This document shows, in pieces, positions 40,860-49,658 of a DNA stretch of 64,000 bases (position 1 is the first letter of the stretch; the number at the start of each line of letters is the position of its first letter). Where the stretch lies: the NCBI RefSeq assembly GCF_005233835.1, contig NZ_SZQA01000003.1, positions 205,815-269,814 of the forward strand. The letters are read 5' to 3'. The DNA comes from Herbidospora galbida (GTDB lineage: Bacteria; Actinomycetota; Actinomycetes; Streptosporangiales; Streptosporangiaceae). A program made the position numbers and the translations under genes. A model generated the notes under the pieces. It searched no databases, was not told the origin of the DNA, and worked only from the letters and a program-made list of their open reading frames with translations.

Positions 40860-42086
40860 GTGGCAGCGGCAGTGACTTCTTCCAGCCCCCCGGTTGTCTC
40901 GCAGCGCGACCCCTTCCTCGACAACGCCAAGTTCTGGGCGATCGTCCTGGTCGTGTGCGGGCACCTGGTGGAGGATCTGCGCGACGTACCGTACGCGCAC
41001 GCGCTCTACCTCTTCGTCTACACGTTCCACATGCCGCTGTTCATCACGATCAGCGGCTACCTGTCGCGGAACTTCACCCGGTTGCGGGCGCAGAAGCTCG
41101 TCTCGACGCTGCTGGTCCCCTACGTCATCTTCGAGATCGCCTACTCGCTGCCGCGGTGGATCCTCTACGGCAAGTTCCAGCTGACCCTGCTCGACCCCTA
41201 CTTCCTCACCTGGTTCCTGCTGTCGCTGTTCATCTGGCGGCTCTCGACGCCGGTCTGGTTCCAGGTGAAGTGGCCGCTCGCGGTAGCGGTGGGCATCTCG
41301 CTGATCAGCGGCGCGTCGGCGCTGCCCGACGAGTTGTCGATGAACCGCACCCTCGGTCTGCTGCCGTTCTACGTCCTCGGCCTGGTGCTGACGCCGCAGC
41401 ACTTCCAGATCCTGAAGAGGAAGTGGGTCAGGATCTCGGGAGCGCTCGTGCTGGTGGCGGGGCTCGGGATCACGTTCCTGGTCCACTACGACGTGCCGAC
41501 GGAGTGGATCCGGTGGCGTCACGCGTACACGAAGATCGGGGTCGACAACCTCACCGGGGCGGGCATCCGCTTGCTGATGCTCGTCATCGGGGCGGTCCTG
41601 GTGGGGGCGTTCCTGTCGATCATCACGTCCAGGAAGACGTGGTTCACCGCGCTCGGCGGGCTGACCATCTACGCCTACCTGCTGCACGGCTTCGTCGTGA
41701 AGGGCCTCGACCGCTTCCACGACGAACTCAACAACCCCATCGGCGTGGCCGCCGTCATCCTCTTCGGCATCGCCCTCACGGCCGTCCTGTGCACACCACC
41801 GTTCCGCCGCCTCTTCAAATGGGCGATCGAGCCCAACCTGAAGTGGGCCTTCAAATCCGACCCCGGCCGCCAATCACCCCCACCCACCCCGCCGAACCAG
41901 GACCCCCCGCAGCAAGCCGGCTGGCCACAGGGCCACACATCCCAGGCTTGGCCAGATGAGCGCACGACTCCGCCCGCCCAGCCGACCACACCGGCCTGGG
42001 CAAACGAGGGCCCGCAGCAAACTGCACAGGGCGGCGCCCTCCATCCCCGGCCCGGCGACCGCACACCCCCACCCGGCCACCCCTGA
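40860..42086 (+). CDS. Membrane acyltransferase family protein (fucose 4-O-acetylase-like)
   Basis: 408 aa, GTG start. About ten membrane helices in the acyltransferase-3/OafA-like fold: ILVVCGHLVEDL (His in helix 1), FHMPLFITISGYL (R/x-F-x-x-SG motif), then several hydrophobic spans to about residue 320. The final ~80 residues are a Pro/Gln/Thr-rich disordered tail. Likely O-acylates a cell-surface sugar. Lies at the edge of the polysaccharide gene cluster. Confidence 0.85.
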   Translation: MAAAVTSSSPPVVSQRDPFLDNAKFWAIVLVVCGHLVEDLRDVPYAHALYLFVYTFHMPLFITISGYLSRNFTRLRAQKLVSTLLVPYVIFEIAYSLPRWILYGKFQLTLLDPYFLTWFLLSLFIWRLSTPVWFQVKWPLAVAVGISLISGASALPDELSMNRTLGLLPFYVLGLVLTPQHFQILKRKWVRISGALVLVAGLGITFLVHYDVPTEWIRWRHAYTKIGVDNLTGAGIRLLMLVIGAVLVGAFLSIITSRKTWFTALGGLTIYAYLLHGFVVKGLDRFHDELNNPIGVAAVILFGIALTAVLCTPPFRRLFKWAIEPNLKWAFKSDPGRQSPPPTPPNQDPPQQAGWPQGHTSQAWPDERTTPPAQPTTPAWANEGPQQTAQGGALHPRPGDRTPPPGHP

Positions 42087-42094
42087 AACGCCGA

Positions 42095-42127
42095 ACGGCG
42101 CCCCTCCAAACAAAGAGGTGGCGCCGT
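42095..42127. terminator. Bidirectional terminator between convergent genes
   Basis: ACGGCGCC (42095-42102) plus CCTC pairs with GAGG plus GGCGCCGT (42120-42127), one bulged T, loop of 8. Between the acyltransferase stop and the convergent glycosyltransferase stop. Confidence 0.75.
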
Positions 42128-42142
42128 CAGGTGGCGTACAGG

Positions 42143-44218
42143 TCAGATCATCACGTGCTCATCCGGGTGGGCCACGAACGAGAAGACCGCGTTGCGGGTC
42201 AGCTTGTAGTCCGCCGCCTGCCACGTGTGCTGGGACGCGTCCGACCCGCGCATGTACACGAAGTTGAAGCGGTCCGACGAGTAGATCCGGACCCCTTCCT
42301 CCTTCAGCTTGCGCACCAGCCGCGTGTCCTCGCCGGCGTTGACCGCCTCGAAGGGGTACGTCCGCAGCAGGTCGGCCCGTGCCAGGATCGTCGCCCCCTG
42401 CACCAGGTGCGTGTACCGGTTCTCCAGGCCGGGAAGCCGGAACACGGTCGTGTTCGAGTCGGGGAAGTACGTGTAGTGCGCGCCCTTCCCCGTCAGCTCA
42501 CAGTCGGCGTAGTCGAAGACGCGGACCAGGTCCCACAGGTAGTTGGGCCCGTAGAGGTTGTCGTCGTCCATCTTGGAGATGAGCTCGCCCTCGGCCTGGG
42601 CGATGCCGAGGTTCAGCACCTCGCCCAGCGTGAAGTGGGGCGGCGCGTGCAGCACCTTCACCGCCGGGATGCCGGCCGCCAGGGCCTTGTCGCGCACCAC
42701 GTCGGCGTCCTCCGACAGCCCGTGCAGCACCAGGATCAGCTCCAGGTTGCGGTGCCGCTGCCGGGCTACCTGGGAGATGGCGTGCTCCAACTGGCCGGCC
42801 CGGTTCGTGGGCAGCACGACCGACACGCTCAGGGAGCGTTCGGACACGGGGCGGCCCAGGTCGCCGAGGATCTGGTCGACGCGGTGGGAGAACAGGTGCT
42901 TGTCGAAGACCTCGCGCATCGCGAGGTGGCCCTGCCGGGCGCGCAGTTCGGGGCTGTTGATGTAGTACAGCGCCCGGTTGTACGCCTCCTCCTGCGAGTG
43001 CGCGATCGGAATCAGCGGGCCGAAGGTCTCCTCGATGGCGCGCGACCAGCCCGACAGGACCGTCGTCCCGCAGGCGGAGAGTTCGAAGACGCGGCGGGCG
43101 CACATGGTCGGCGAGTCGATCACCGAGTTCACGTTCAGGAAGACCTTGTACATCTTGTACGCCGCCAGCATCTGCTCATAGGGCAGTTCGCCGACGATGT
43201 GGGGGCGGTACTCCTCCGGCCAGGCGTACTTGTCGGCGACGGAGGCGTTGCGGGCGAAGATGTGCAGGCCGAGCTCCCGGGTGGGGGCGATGACCGTCTC
43301 CATCTGCTCCCGGCGCTCGGGGTGCTTGTCGCGGAAGTACATGCCGCCGAAGACGACGTCGTACTTGCGGCCCCAGCGGGTCATGATCGGGTTGTGGATG
43401 CGCGGCTGCGCGGCGAACTGGAGGACGCCGACCCGGTCGTGGCCGAGGATCTCCCGGTATTTCGGGATCATGTCGCCGTCGCAGGTGTACACCTGGTCGA
43501 ACAGCTTGGCCGTGTCGATGAAGAAGTCGAAGTTCGGCGGGTCTTCCTTGTTCCAGAAGACCGTTGGGATGCCCTCGGACCTGCACCACGCGATGAGGTC
43601 GCGCAGCTCCTGCTTGGGGGCGTTGGTGCCGGTCATCTGGTAGCGCCAGCGGCCCTGGTTGCCGTGCCAGGCCGACTCGCAGAACAGCACGTCAGGGCGC
43701 TTCTCGGCGAAGATCTCGCGCCAGTCGTGCAGGCCGAACTCGATCTGGTCCCACTCGTACTTGAACGCGAGCCGCGAGAAGTCGTCGAGGATGACCGCGA
43801 CCTTGAGGTCGGGGCGGTTCTGGATGCCCTCGGGCTCGGGCCACTTCAGGTTCGGGATCCTGACCGTCGGGCCGCGCTTCTCGGCCTCGGCCTGGACGTC
43901 GAAGGCCGAGGGCGGCGCCTTGGGGGCCTTGTTTCCCCGCCACGCCTTGCGCAGGTCGCCCGGCAGCTTGACGATCTTCTTGGGGTTGGAGCCGGCCTTG
44001 GTGATGGCCTCGCCCACGCGGTACTGACGTCCGGTCTGGGTGGCCTTGGCCTTCCAGAGGGCGTACTCGGCGCGCGCCTCCTGGTAGGCGAGCCGGGTCT
44101 CCAGCTCGCGGATCGTCTCCTCGTAGAACTCGACGGTGCGACGGTCCTCGGGCAGCCAGTTGACCGGGCCGAGGCGCTGGAATCTCGGCTCGTCGGGGGT
44201 CTCGTCGGTCTCAGACAT
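42143..44218 (-). CDS. Two-domain glycosyltransferase (CgeB-like GT plus GT2)
   Basis: 691 aa. The N-terminal ~100 residues are helical. About 135-440 is a CgeB/YkvP spore-protein-type GT-B domain (CESAWHGNQGRW, WCRSEGIPTVFWNKEDPPNF, QVYTCDGDM, LQFAAQPRIHNPI, 'MCARRVFELSACGTTVLSG'). About 455-690 is a GT2-type GT-A domain (VSVVLPTNRAGQLEHAISQV, ISKMDDDNLYG as the DxD-like metal site, GEDTRLVRKL). Likely adds sugars to a wall or capsule polymer. Same strand as wecB, 76 bp downstream of it. Confidence 0.9.
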   Translation of the reverse strand: MSETDETPDEPRFQRLGPVNWLPEDRRTVEFYEETIRELETRLAYQEARAEYALWKAKATQTGRQYRVGEAITKAGSNPKKIVKLPGDLRKAWRGNKAPKAPPSAFDVQAEAEKRGPTVRIPNLKWPEPEGIQNRPDLKVAVILDDFSRLAFKYEWDQIEFGLHDWREIFAEKRPDVLFCESAWHGNQGRWRYQMTGTNAPKQELRDLIAWCRSEGIPTVFWNKEDPPNFDFFIDTAKLFDQVYTCDGDMIPKYREILGHDRVGVLQFAAQPRIHNPIMTRWGRKYDVVFGGMYFRDKHPERREQMETVIAPTRELGLHIFARNASVADKYAWPEEYRPHIVGELPYEQMLAAYKMYKVFLNVNSVIDSPTMCARRVFELSACGTTVLSGWSRAIEETFGPLIPIAHSQEEAYNRALYYINSPELRARQGHLAMREVFDKHLFSHRVDQILGDLGRPVSERSLSVSVVLPTNRAGQLEHAISQVARQRHRNLELILVLHGLSEDADVVRDKALAAGIPAVKVLHAPPHFTLGEVLNLGIAQAEGELISKMDDDNLYGPNYLWDLVRVFDYADCELTGKGAHYTYFPDSNTTVFRLPGLENRYTHLVQGATILARADLLRTYPFEAVNAGEDTRLVRKLKEEGVRIYSSDRFNFVYMRGSDASQHTWQAADYKLTRNAVFSFVAHPDEHVMI

Positions 44219-44294
44219 GCCTCGTCCCTGCTCGTCGTCTCAAGGGTCGATATCGTACGGCGCAGGCCGTGGTCGTTTGGTGTGTTTGTCGGAG

Positions 44295-45437
44295 TTAGTC
44301 CCCGACGGCGTTCCGAGAGGCGGGGGAGAGGTTCTCACCCTGGAGCCAAGAAGCGATCACCCGGGCGATGCGCGGACCGGCCTTGCCGTCCCACAGCATC
44401 GGCAGGTCGCCCGACGGGGTGGTGGCGCCCTCGGCCAGCGCGACCGTTGCGGCGGCGGGGAGCGAAGCGGGGGTCACCAGGCGGTTGGTCCCGTGGGTCA
44501 CCGTGATGGGGCGCTCGGTGTTGGGCCGCACGGTCAGGCACGGCACCTCCAGCATCGTGGTCTCCTCCTGGACGCCGCCCGAGTCGGTCACCACCAGCAC
44601 CGAACCGCGCACCAGCGACAGGAAGTCGACGTAGCCGAGCGGGTCGACGATGCGCAGGTTGGGGCCGTCGACCAGGCCGGCCTCCGCCAGGCGGGTGCGG
44701 CCGCGCGGGTGCAGCGGCACGATGACCGGCACCTGCTCGGCGACGCCGAGGACCGCGTCGACGAGCTCCTTCGCCGCGGCCGGGTCGTCGACGTTGGCCG
44801 GGCGGTGCAGCGTGGCGACGGCGTACTTGCCGGTGACGCCCAGACGCTCCTGCACGGGCACCGGGTCGAGCTTGGGCAGCGCGGCGAACAGGCTGTCGAT
44901 CATCGGGTTGCCGACCAGGTGCACCTTGGACGACGGCACGCCCTCGTTGGCCAGGTAGGACAGCGCCTCCGGCGAGGTCGCGAACAGGATGTCGGACAGG
45001 CTGTCGACGACGATCCGGTTCACCTCTTCGGGCATCGTGCGGTCGAACGAGCGCAGGCCCGCCTCGACGTGGGCGGTGGGCACGCCCAGCTTCGCGCAGA
45101 CCAGGATGGCGGCGAGGGTCGAGTTGACGTCGCCGTACACGACGACCAGAGACGGGTTCTCCCGCTCGACGACCTCCTCCAGACCGACGAGGAGGGCCGC
45201 GGTCTGCTTCGCGTGGGAGCCGCTGCCGACGCCGAGATTCGCGATCGGCTCGGGCAGCCCGAGGTCGGCGAAGAAGACGTCGGACATGAGGGCGTCGTAG
45301 TGCTGCCCGGTGTGGATGATCCCCTGACGGATGCCCAGGTCGGCGAGTCCGTTGACCACGGGAGCGGCTTTGACGAAGTTGGGCCGGGCACCCAGGACGT
45401 GCAGGACGAGGGTGTCCTGGAGACTCGATTCCCTCAC
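44295..45437 (-). CDS. wecB: UDP-N-acetylglucosamine 2-epimerase (non-hydrolysing)
   Basis: 380 aa, standard length. Landmarks: LHVLGARPNFVKAAPVV, HTGQHYDALMSDVFF, VVYGDVNSTLAA, AHVEAGLRSFDRTMPEE, VTLHRPANVD-like ATLHRPANVDD, VTDSGGVQEET. Converts UDP-GlcNAc to UDP-ManNAc; together with the dehydrogenase gene 1.8 kb away it can supply UDP-ManNAcA for a wall polysaccharide. Divergent from the GT4 gene with only 56 bp between. Confidence 0.95.
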   Translation of the reverse strand: MRESSLQDTLVLHVLGARPNFVKAAPVVNGLADLGIRQGIIHTGQHYDALMSDVFFADLGLPEPIANLGVGSGSHAKQTAALLVGLEEVVERENPSLVVVYGDVNSTLAAILVCAKLGVPTAHVEAGLRSFDRTMPEEVNRIVVDSLSDILFATSPEALSYLANEGVPSSKVHLVGNPMIDSLFAALPKLDPVPVQERLGVTGKYAVATLHRPANVDDPAAAKELVDAVLGVAEQVPVIVPLHPRGRTRLAEAGLVDGPNLRIVDPLGYVDFLSLVRGSVLVVTDSGGVQEETTMLEVPCLTVRPNTERPITVTHGTNRLVTPASLPAAATVALAEGATTPSGDLPMLWDGKAGPRIARVIASWLQGENLSPASRNAVGD

Positions 45438-45476
45438 TGACCTTGCCTTTCATCCATGATGGGGGCAAACGTTGCC

Positions 45477-45494
45477 TATGGTACGGTCACGCCG
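45477..45494 (+). promoter_or_regulatory. Candidate -10 element and leaderless start of the GT4 gene
   Basis: TATGGT (45477-45482) lies 11 bases before the GTG at 45494, with no ribosome site. This spacing puts the transcript start at or next to the start codon. No good -35 match seen. Confidence 0.35.
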
Positions 45495-47152
45495 TGGTAG
45501 CTGAGGCCAACAAGCCCATTCCGGCAAAGGCCGCGAAGGCCAGTGCCCGAAGGTTCATGAAGGGGTTCGTCAAGAACCCGGTGACTACTTCCCGGATCTT
45601 CGTGGGGAAGGTCGTGCAGGACCCGCTACGGGTGGCGCACGCAGCCGCGGAGACCGTGCCGAAACCGCTTCGCCCGCTCGTGGGCAAGGTGGCCTGGCCG
45701 GTCGCGCGGGTCGCCAAGGTCACGATCCGCAAGATGTGGCGGCGGATGGCCAGGGCTCCCCTCAACGACTCCAGGGCCGTGTTCGACGCCGGGCACATGA
45801 CCCAGGCCATCGACATGCTCAAGCCCCATGAGCGCTGGGTGTTCATCAAGAAGCGGCTGGCCCTGTACGAGGGCGAGCGCGGCGCGCTGCTGCCCAACCC
45901 GATCCCGCCGAAGCCCAAGGTCATCATGGGCGAGCGGGTGCCGGGCCGTGCGCTGCACATCGTGACCAACGCGCTGCCGTTCACCCAGGCCGGCTACACC
46001 GTGCGCACCCACCGCATCGTGACCGCGCAGAAGGCCGCCGGGCTCGACCCCCACGTGGTGACGAGCTGGGGCTGGCCGGCCCTTCAGGGCTTCCCCGACG
46101 TGGAGCCGTTCGAGGAGATCGACGGCATCCCCTACCGCCGCCTGCTGCCGAGCGGTCCCGACATCCCGATGGAGACCCGGGGCCGCATCACCCGCGGCGC
46201 CGAAGACATCACCGAGCTGGTCCGCCAGCTGCGCCCGCAGGTCCTCCACGCCGCCACCGACCACCGCAACGGGTCGGTCGCGATGGCCGTACGGGAGAGA
46301 ACCAACACCCCGTTCGTGTACGAGGTCCGCGGCTTCCTGGAGGAGACCTGGGCCAGCCGCGACCCCGCCCGGGTCGGCACCGAGCGCCACCGCCTCATGC
46401 GGGAGCGCGAGGCCACCATCATGAACTCGGCGGACGCCGTGGTGACCCTGGCCGAGACGATGGTCGGCGAGATCGTCGAGCGCGGCGTCCCGCGTGAGCG
46501 CATCTTCCTGGCGCCCAACGCCGTCGACGCGTCGCTGCTGACCGCCGAGTACGACGGCGCGTCGCTGCGCCGCCAGTACGGCATCGGCGACCACGAGATC
46601 GTCATCGGCTCGGTGTCGTCGATCGTGGCCTACGAGGGCTTCGCGACGATGCTGTCGGCGGCCGCGTTGCTCAAGAGCGCCGGCACCCCCGTGAAGGTGC
46701 TTCTGGTGGGCGACGGCACCGAGCGCGAGAACCTGCTCGCGCAGGTGAACAAACTCGGTATAGGTGACATCGCGATCGTGCCCGGGCGCGTCGGGCCCGA
46801 CGAGGCCCTGCAGGCCCAGGCGGCCATCGACATCTTCATCTGCCCCCGCGAGGACCTGCGCGTATGCCGTCTGGTGACGCCGCTGAAGCCCGTCGAGGCG
46901 ATGGCGCTGGGCAAGCCGGTCATCCTGAGCGACCTGCCGGCCCTCGCCGAGCTCATCGGCGACGGCGAGCCCGGGGTCCTCGTGCCCGCCGGGAACGCGC
47001 AGGCGCTGGCCAACGCCGTGGCGGAGCTCCGCGACGACCCCGAACGCCGCCGCAAGATGGGCGCGGCCGGCAAGGAGGAGGTTGCCGCGAAGCGAACCTG
47101 GAGCAGCCTCGCCAACACGTATCGGGAAATTTACGAATCACTGGCCCGCTAG
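45494..47152 (+). CDS. Family 4 glycosyltransferase
   Basis: 552 aa from GTG 45494; a frame from 45443 is longer but starts with unconserved sequence. The first ~150 residues are basic and helical, perhaps membrane- or partner-binding. The rest is a GT-B GT4 enzyme: LHIVTNALPFTQAGYTVRTH, 'HAATDHRNGSVAMAVRERT', YEVRGFLEETWAS, APNAVDASLL, VLLVGDGTEREN, and the donor-site 'PLKPVEAMALGKPVILSD'. Builds a surface glycan with the neighbouring genes. Confidence 0.9.
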   Translation: MVAEANKPIPAKAAKASARRFMKGFVKNPVTTSRIFVGKVVQDPLRVAHAAAETVPKPLRPLVGKVAWPVARVAKVTIRKMWRRMARAPLNDSRAVFDAGHMTQAIDMLKPHERWVFIKKRLALYEGERGALLPNPIPPKPKVIMGERVPGRALHIVTNALPFTQAGYTVRTHRIVTAQKAAGLDPHVVTSWGWPALQGFPDVEPFEEIDGIPYRRLLPSGPDIPMETRGRITRGAEDITELVRQLRPQVLHAATDHRNGSVAMAVRERTNTPFVYEVRGFLEETWASRDPARVGTERHRLMREREATIMNSADAVVTLAETMVGEIVERGVPRERIFLAPNAVDASLLTAEYDGASLRRQYGIGDHEIVIGSVSSIVAYEGFATMLSAAALLKSAGTPVKVLLVGDGTERENLLAQVNKLGIGDIAIVPGRVGPDEALQAQAAIDIFICPREDLRVCRLVTPLKPVEAMALGKPVILSDLPALAELIGDGEPGVLVPAGNAQALANAVAELRDDPERRRKMGAAGKEEVAAKRTWSSLANTYREIYESLAR

Positions 47153-47257
47153 ATAAATTCACCGGGGACGCCGGATGTGCAGCATCAGGCATCATTGGTG
47201 CCGACTTGAGATAGCCTTTGCGACCATGAAGTGTTCTCTCCACCCCCAGGCCATGTC

Positions 47258-48520
47258 GTGAGCGAGATCGATCTCACGGTTATCGGGCTGGGCTACGTCG
47301 GCATGCCGCTGGCCAAGGAGGCTGTGGCGGCAGGTCTGAAAGTCGTCGGCCTCGACGTTGACGCGCGCAAGGTGGACGCGCTCAACGAGGGACGTTCCTA
47401 CATCGACGACCTGACGGACGCCGACCTCGACGACATGCTCGCGAACGGTTTCTCCGCGACGCTCGACCCGACGGTCCTGGCCCGTTCCGCGGCCATCGTC
47501 ATCTGCGTGCCCACCCCGCTCGACGAAGACCACCGTCCCGACCTGTCCGCCGTCGAGGGCGCCACCCGCGCCGTCGCCGAGCAGCTGACCGCCGGCACCC
47601 TCGTGGTGCTCGAGTCGACGACCTGGCCCGGCACCACCGACGAGGTGGCCCGGCCGATCCTCGAGAAGTCCGGCCTCGTCGCCGGCGCCGACTTCCACCT
47701 GGCGTTCTCGCCGGAGCGCATCGACCCCGGCAACCCGAAGTTCGGCCTGCGCAACACCCCGAAGGTGGTCGGCGGCTACACCACCGCCTGCCGCGACCGG
47801 GCGACCGAGTTCTACGCGCGGTTCGTGGAACGCGTCGTCCCCGTCTCCGGAACGCGCGAGGCCGAGATGGCCAAGCTGCTGGAGAACACCTACCGCCACG
47901 TGAACATCGCGCTCGTCAACGAGATGGCGATCTTCTGTGACGAGCTCGGGGTGAACCTCTGGGAGTCGATCGAGGCCGCCGCGACCAAGCCGTTCGGGTT
48001 CCAGAAGTTCCTGCCGGGTCCGGGCGTGGGCGGTCACTGCATCCCCGTCGACCCGTCCTACCTGTCGTACGCCGTGCGCAAGCTGGGCTTCCCCTTCCGG
48101 TTCGTGGAGCTGGCCCAGGAGATCAACGAGCGGATGCCGTCCTACGTGGTGACCCGCGTGCAGCGGCTGCTGAACCGCGACAAGAAGGCCGTCAACGGCT
48201 CGAAGGTGCTGCTGCTCGGGGTGACCTACAAACCCGACATCGCCGACGAGCGGGAGACGCCCGCGATACCGGTCGCCGAGGCGCTCATGGAGCTCGGCGC
48301 CGTCGTCAGCTACGCCGACCCCTACGTCAAGGAGTGGTCGGTCGAGGGCAGCCCGGTGCCCCGCGAGGAAGACCTCGCGACCGCCATCCGGGAGGCAGAC
48401 GTCACGGTGCTGCTCCAGCAGCACTCGATGTTCGACCTGGAGCTGGTCGAACGGCAGGCCCGCCTGGTGCTGGACACCCGGGGCGTGCTGGCCACCAGCG
48501 AACGCGTCGAGCGGCTGTAA
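47258..48520 (+). CDS. wecC: UDP-N-acetyl-D-mannosaminuronate (nucleotide sugar) dehydrogenase
   Basis: 420 aa from GTG 47258. Rossmann NAD motif VIGLGYVGMPLAKEA, VPTPLDEDHRPDL, ESTTWPGTTDEV, SPERIDPGNPKF, AEMAKLLENTYRHVNIALVN, the catalytic-Cys motif GPGVGGHCIPVDPSYL and GVTYKPDIADERETPA. Oxidises a UDP-hexose (with wecB nearby, UDP-ManNAc) to the uronate. The start overlaps, as GTGA, an 11-codon frame from ATG 47226. Confidence 0.93.
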   Translation: MSEIDLTVIGLGYVGMPLAKEAVAAGLKVVGLDVDARKVDALNEGRSYIDDLTDADLDDMLANGFSATLDPTVLARSAAIVICVPTPLDEDHRPDLSAVEGATRAVAEQLTAGTLVVLESTTWPGTTDEVARPILEKSGLVAGADFHLAFSPERIDPGNPKFGLRNTPKVVGGYTTACRDRATEFYARFVERVVPVSGTREAEMAKLLENTYRHVNIALVNEMAIFCDELGVNLWESIEAAATKPFGFQKFLPGPGVGGHCIPVDPSYLSYAVRKLGFPFRFVELAQEINERMPSYVVTRVQRLLNRDKKAVNGSKVLLLGVTYKPDIADERETPAIPVAEALMELGAVVSYADPYVKEWSVEGSPVPREEDLATAIREADVTVLLQQHSMFDLELVERQARLVLDTRGVLATSERVERL

Positions 48521-48533
48521 GGGGGCCAGGCGC

Positions 48534-49622
48534 GTGCACGTGCTCGTCATGACGGTGGTGCATCACCCCGAGGACGCCCGGATCCTGCACCGGCAGATCC
48601 GCGCGCTCGTGGACGCCGGTCATGAGGTCACGTACGCCGCGCCGTATTCGGCGCGGGGCGTCGTGCCCCGGTCGTGGGTGAACGGGGTCGACCTGCCCCG
48701 GGCGGCCGAGCGGCGGCGGATGTCCGCCGTGCGGGCCGCGCGCAAGGTGTTCAAGAGCATGCGCGGCAAGGTCGACATGGCGCTCATCCACGACCCCGAG
48801 CTGCTGTTCGCGGTCGCCGGGGTGCGCAACCGGCCGACGGTCGTGTGGGACGTCCACGAAGACACCCCCGCGACGCTGTCGCTGAAGCCGTGGCTGCCGG
48901 CCTTACTGCGGCCGCCGACCCGGTTCGTGGCCCGCATGCTGGAGAGCTGGGCCGAACGCAACTTCCACCTCCTGCTCGCCGAGACCGCCTACGCGGGCCG
49001 GTTCCGGGAGGCGCATCTGGTCGTACCGAACGAGACCTGGGTGCCCGACACGGTCTCGCCGCCCGGCGACGACCGGGTGGTCTACCTGGGCTGGCTGTCC
49101 GAGGCGCGGGGCGTGCGCGAGGCCATCGAGGTCGGGCGCCTGCTGCGGCCGCACCGGGTGGTCGTCGAACTCATCGGGTACGCCGACCCGCAGTCGCGCC
49201 GCATGCTCGCGGCCGCCGTCGAAGAGGGCGCGCTCGAATGGCGCGACTTCATGCCCAACGACGAGGCGCTCAAGCGGCTCGACGGCGCCCTGGCCGGGCT
49301 GTCGCTGCTGCACGACGAACCCAACTACCGCCACTCCATGCCCACGAAGATCGTGGAGTACATGGCCCACGGCATCCCGGTCATCACCACCCCCTCGCCC
49401 CGCGCGGTCGAGCTCATCGAGCGGTACCGCAGCGGTGTCGTGGTCCCCTGGAGCGACCCGCAGGCCGTCGCGAAGGCGGTGCTCGCGCTGCGCGACAACG
49501 TCGAGGAGCGCCGCAACGCCGGCGCCCGCGGCTACGCCGCCGCCCGGGGCAACCACCACTGGCCCAACTCCGCGCGCCGATTCGTCTCCCAGCTCGAAGC
49601 CTGGAACGGTGTCAAGCCGTAA
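48534..49622 (+). CDS. Family 4 glycosyltransferase
   Basis: 362 aa from GTG 48534, 13 bp after wecC, so the same operon. GT-B fold: LVMTVVHHPEDARILHRQIR, ALIHDPELLFAVAG, WDVHEDTPATLS, VVYLGWLSEARGV, VVELIGYAD, and the donor-site region 'YRHSMPTKIVEYMAHGIPVI' with the E-x7-E-like glutamates. Uses an activated sugar, possibly the UDP-ManNAcA made by its neighbours (inference). Confidence 0.9.
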   Translation: MHVLVMTVVHHPEDARILHRQIRALVDAGHEVTYAAPYSARGVVPRSWVNGVDLPRAAERRRMSAVRAARKVFKSMRGKVDMALIHDPELLFAVAGVRNRPTVVWDVHEDTPATLSLKPWLPALLRPPTRFVARMLESWAERNFHLLLAETAYAGRFREAHLVVPNETWVPDTVSPPGDDRVVYLGWLSEARGVREAIEVGRLLRPHRVVVELIGYADPQSRRMLAAAVEEGALEWRDFMPNDEALKRLDGALAGLSLLHDEPNYRHSMPTKIVEYMAHGIPVITTPSPRAVELIERYRSGVVVPWSDPQAVAKAVLALRDNVEERRNAGARGYAAARGNHHWPNSARRFVSQLEAWNGVKP

Positions 49623-49658
49623 TCAGCCCCCGGAACGTCGATCGGATGAGGTGACGGT

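Noticed and set aside
42131..44506. 791-codon plus frame opposite the CgeB/GT2 glycosyltransferase
   Set aside because: Shadow frame of the same kind.
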